From the NCBI GenBank assembly GCA_009691245.1, contig SHUM01000014.1, positions 1 through 62,535 on the forward strand: a DNA stretch of 62,535 nucleotides, given 5' to 3'. This DNA comes from Acidobacteriota bacterium. GTDB lineage: Bacteria > Acidobacteriota > Terriglobia > 2-12-FULL-54-10. Of this stretch, positions 61,749-62,535 are shown piece after piece. The notes under the pieces were generated by a model. The model was not told the DNA's origin, made no database searches, and saw nothing but the letters and a program-made list of their open reading frames with translations. The position numbers were made by a program, and so were the translations under genes. The stretch's first letter is position 1. The number at the start of each line of letters is the position of its first letter.

Positions 61749-61773
61749 AAAACCCCTCCAAACGGAGGGTTTT
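61749..61773 (-). terminator. Terminator-like hairpin
   Basis: AAAACCCCTCC (749-759 of this kilobase) pairs with GGAGGGTTTT (61764-61773) around AAAC with one bulged C. On the minus strand the stem is followed by a run of T, so it could terminate the GIY-YIG-like gene at 61883-62197. Confidence 0.55.
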
Positions 61774-61882
61774 GTTGACGAGTTGTTGACGCTATTGTTG
61801 ACGAGTTTACGGTAGAGGTCTAGGTAGCGGTCAAAAGGCAGAATGGTGAATGCCCTCGCGGATACTTCCGGGAGGCAGTGTC

Positions 61883-62218
<336 letters not shown>

Positions 62219-62230
62219 CTAAATAGCAAC

Positions 62231-62256
62231 TGCGGCACGCGCTCCAGTGTGCCGCA
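62231..62256 (-). terminator. Hairpin between the small basic gene and the GIY-YIG-like gene
   Basis: TGCGGCAC (62231-62238) pairs perfectly with GTGCCGCA (62249-62256) over a 10-base loop. It follows the stop of the 59-residue gene on the minus strand. No T-run is present, so termination is uncertain. Confidence 0.4.
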
Positions 62257-62327
62257 CGATGAAGAATTGCTTTCAACGCAGTTTTAGGACAATACCCTCT
62301 TAGGCTGTCCGGTGCAAACCATCCGCC

Positions 62328-62507
62328 CTACCTTGCTTTGCCATGCTTGACCCCCTTCTTTTTCCCGCTGCCTTTGGGCCGTCCGCCTTTTTTGCCATTC
62401 TCGCGGGCAATCTCCTGCAATCGCTCAATACCAAACCGCTTCAACCGGGCCTTGTAGCTTCGCTTGCCTAGCCAGCTTGTGAATTTCTGAAGTTCTGATT
62501 TCTTCAT
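62328..62507 (-). CDS. Small basic hypothetical protein
   Basis: 59 residues, start ATG at 62507 with GAGG 8 bases upstream and stop TAG at 62328-62330. The chain begins MKKSELQKFTSWLGKRSYKA and ends in a Lys/Gly/Arg-rich tail with GGRPKGSGKKK. About 40 percent of residues are Lys, Arg or Gly, so nucleic-acid binding is plausible. I recognise no family. It is upstream of and on the same strand as the GIY-YIG-like gene; such small basic proteins are common in integrated elements. The frame is too short for most automated gene calling. Confidence 0.6.
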   Translation of the reverse strand: MKKSELQKFTSWLGKRSYKARLKRFGIERLQEIARENGKKGGRPKGSGKKKGVKHGKAR

Positions 62508-62514
62508 AGATAGA

Positions 62515-62529
62515 TCCTCAATTGTTGAG
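62515..62529. promoter_or_regulatory. Palindrome upstream of the small basic gene
   Basis: CCTCAATTGTTGAGG is an inverted repeat (arms CCTCAA and TTGAGG with a 3-base centre). It lies directly upstream of the 62507 start codon and partly covers its ribosome site, so it could be a regulator site. The rest of the region is beyond the window. Confidence 0.35.
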
Positions 62530-62535
62530 GTTATT

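Overview
The window looks like a chromosomal segment of an Acidobacteriota bacterium, most likely Solibacter/Bryobacter-like. The evidence is the protein content. There are four Oar-type TonB-dependent receptors with an N-terminal carboxypeptidase-regulatory domain, a DUF1592/DUF1552/ankyrin cassette, a fragment of the TIGR03437 'Solibacter C-terminal' domain, reaction-centre-type multihaem cytochromes and many secreted amidohydrolases, all in moderately GC-rich DNA. This placement rests on gene families only; there is no rRNA in the window.

Layout. Bases 1-400 hold the end of an IS3-type insertion sequence that interrupts a tyrosine-integrase remnant. Bases 479-9994 hold a promoter and Oar-like receptor, an amidohydrolase with a TIG-like tail, an orphan TIGR03437 fragment, an SLC13 carrier, a gene broken by one TAA codon and a BrnT/BrnA toxin-antitoxin pair. 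Bases 10038-12786 encode a nitrate/sulfonate/taurine-type ABC importer. Bases 13105-26171, all on the minus strand, are the core region: fmt, def, rmuC, aroC, a GT39 glycosyltransferase, mpl, an LD-carboxypeptidase, dapF, ftsK and uppP. Most of these serve peptidoglycan synthesis or recycling and cell division. The DapF has serine at both catalytic cysteine positions.

Bases 26484-49756 are an accessory catabolic and respiratory region. It holds two Oar-like receptors, a secreted beta-propeller protein split by an in-frame TGA, the DUF1592-DUF1552-ankyrin operon, a lipoprotein combining a c-type haem motif with a streptogramin-lyase-like propeller, a di-haem cytochrome, a SoxC/SoxD-like sulfite dehydrogenase pair and another amidohydrolase. 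Bases 49959-61285, on the plus strand, hold a fourth receptor, two paralogous amidohydrolases, a terminator, a TPR protein and a second beta-propeller protein, again split by an in-frame TGA at the same place. Bases 61317-62535 are the edge of a mobile or tRNA-associated region: tRNA-Val 3' fragments flank a GIY-YIG nuclease gene, followed by a second GIY-YIG-like gene and a small basic protein.

The most interesting observation is the pair of split beta-propeller genes (35285-37357 and 59039-61285). In both, the sequence VPN-TGA-V-x-H-P cuts the same propeller blade, the frame continues unchanged, and only the upstream half carries an export signal. Exactly 24 nt after the TGA both genes have a hairpin with the same 6-bp stem, a different 5-nt loop and a G in the first two loop positions. 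This fits selenocysteine insertion or programmed readthrough in a beta-propeller family I do not know as a selenoprotein family. Also notable are at least five long intergenic inverted repeats, some sharing sequence, which suggest an active population of small repeat elements.
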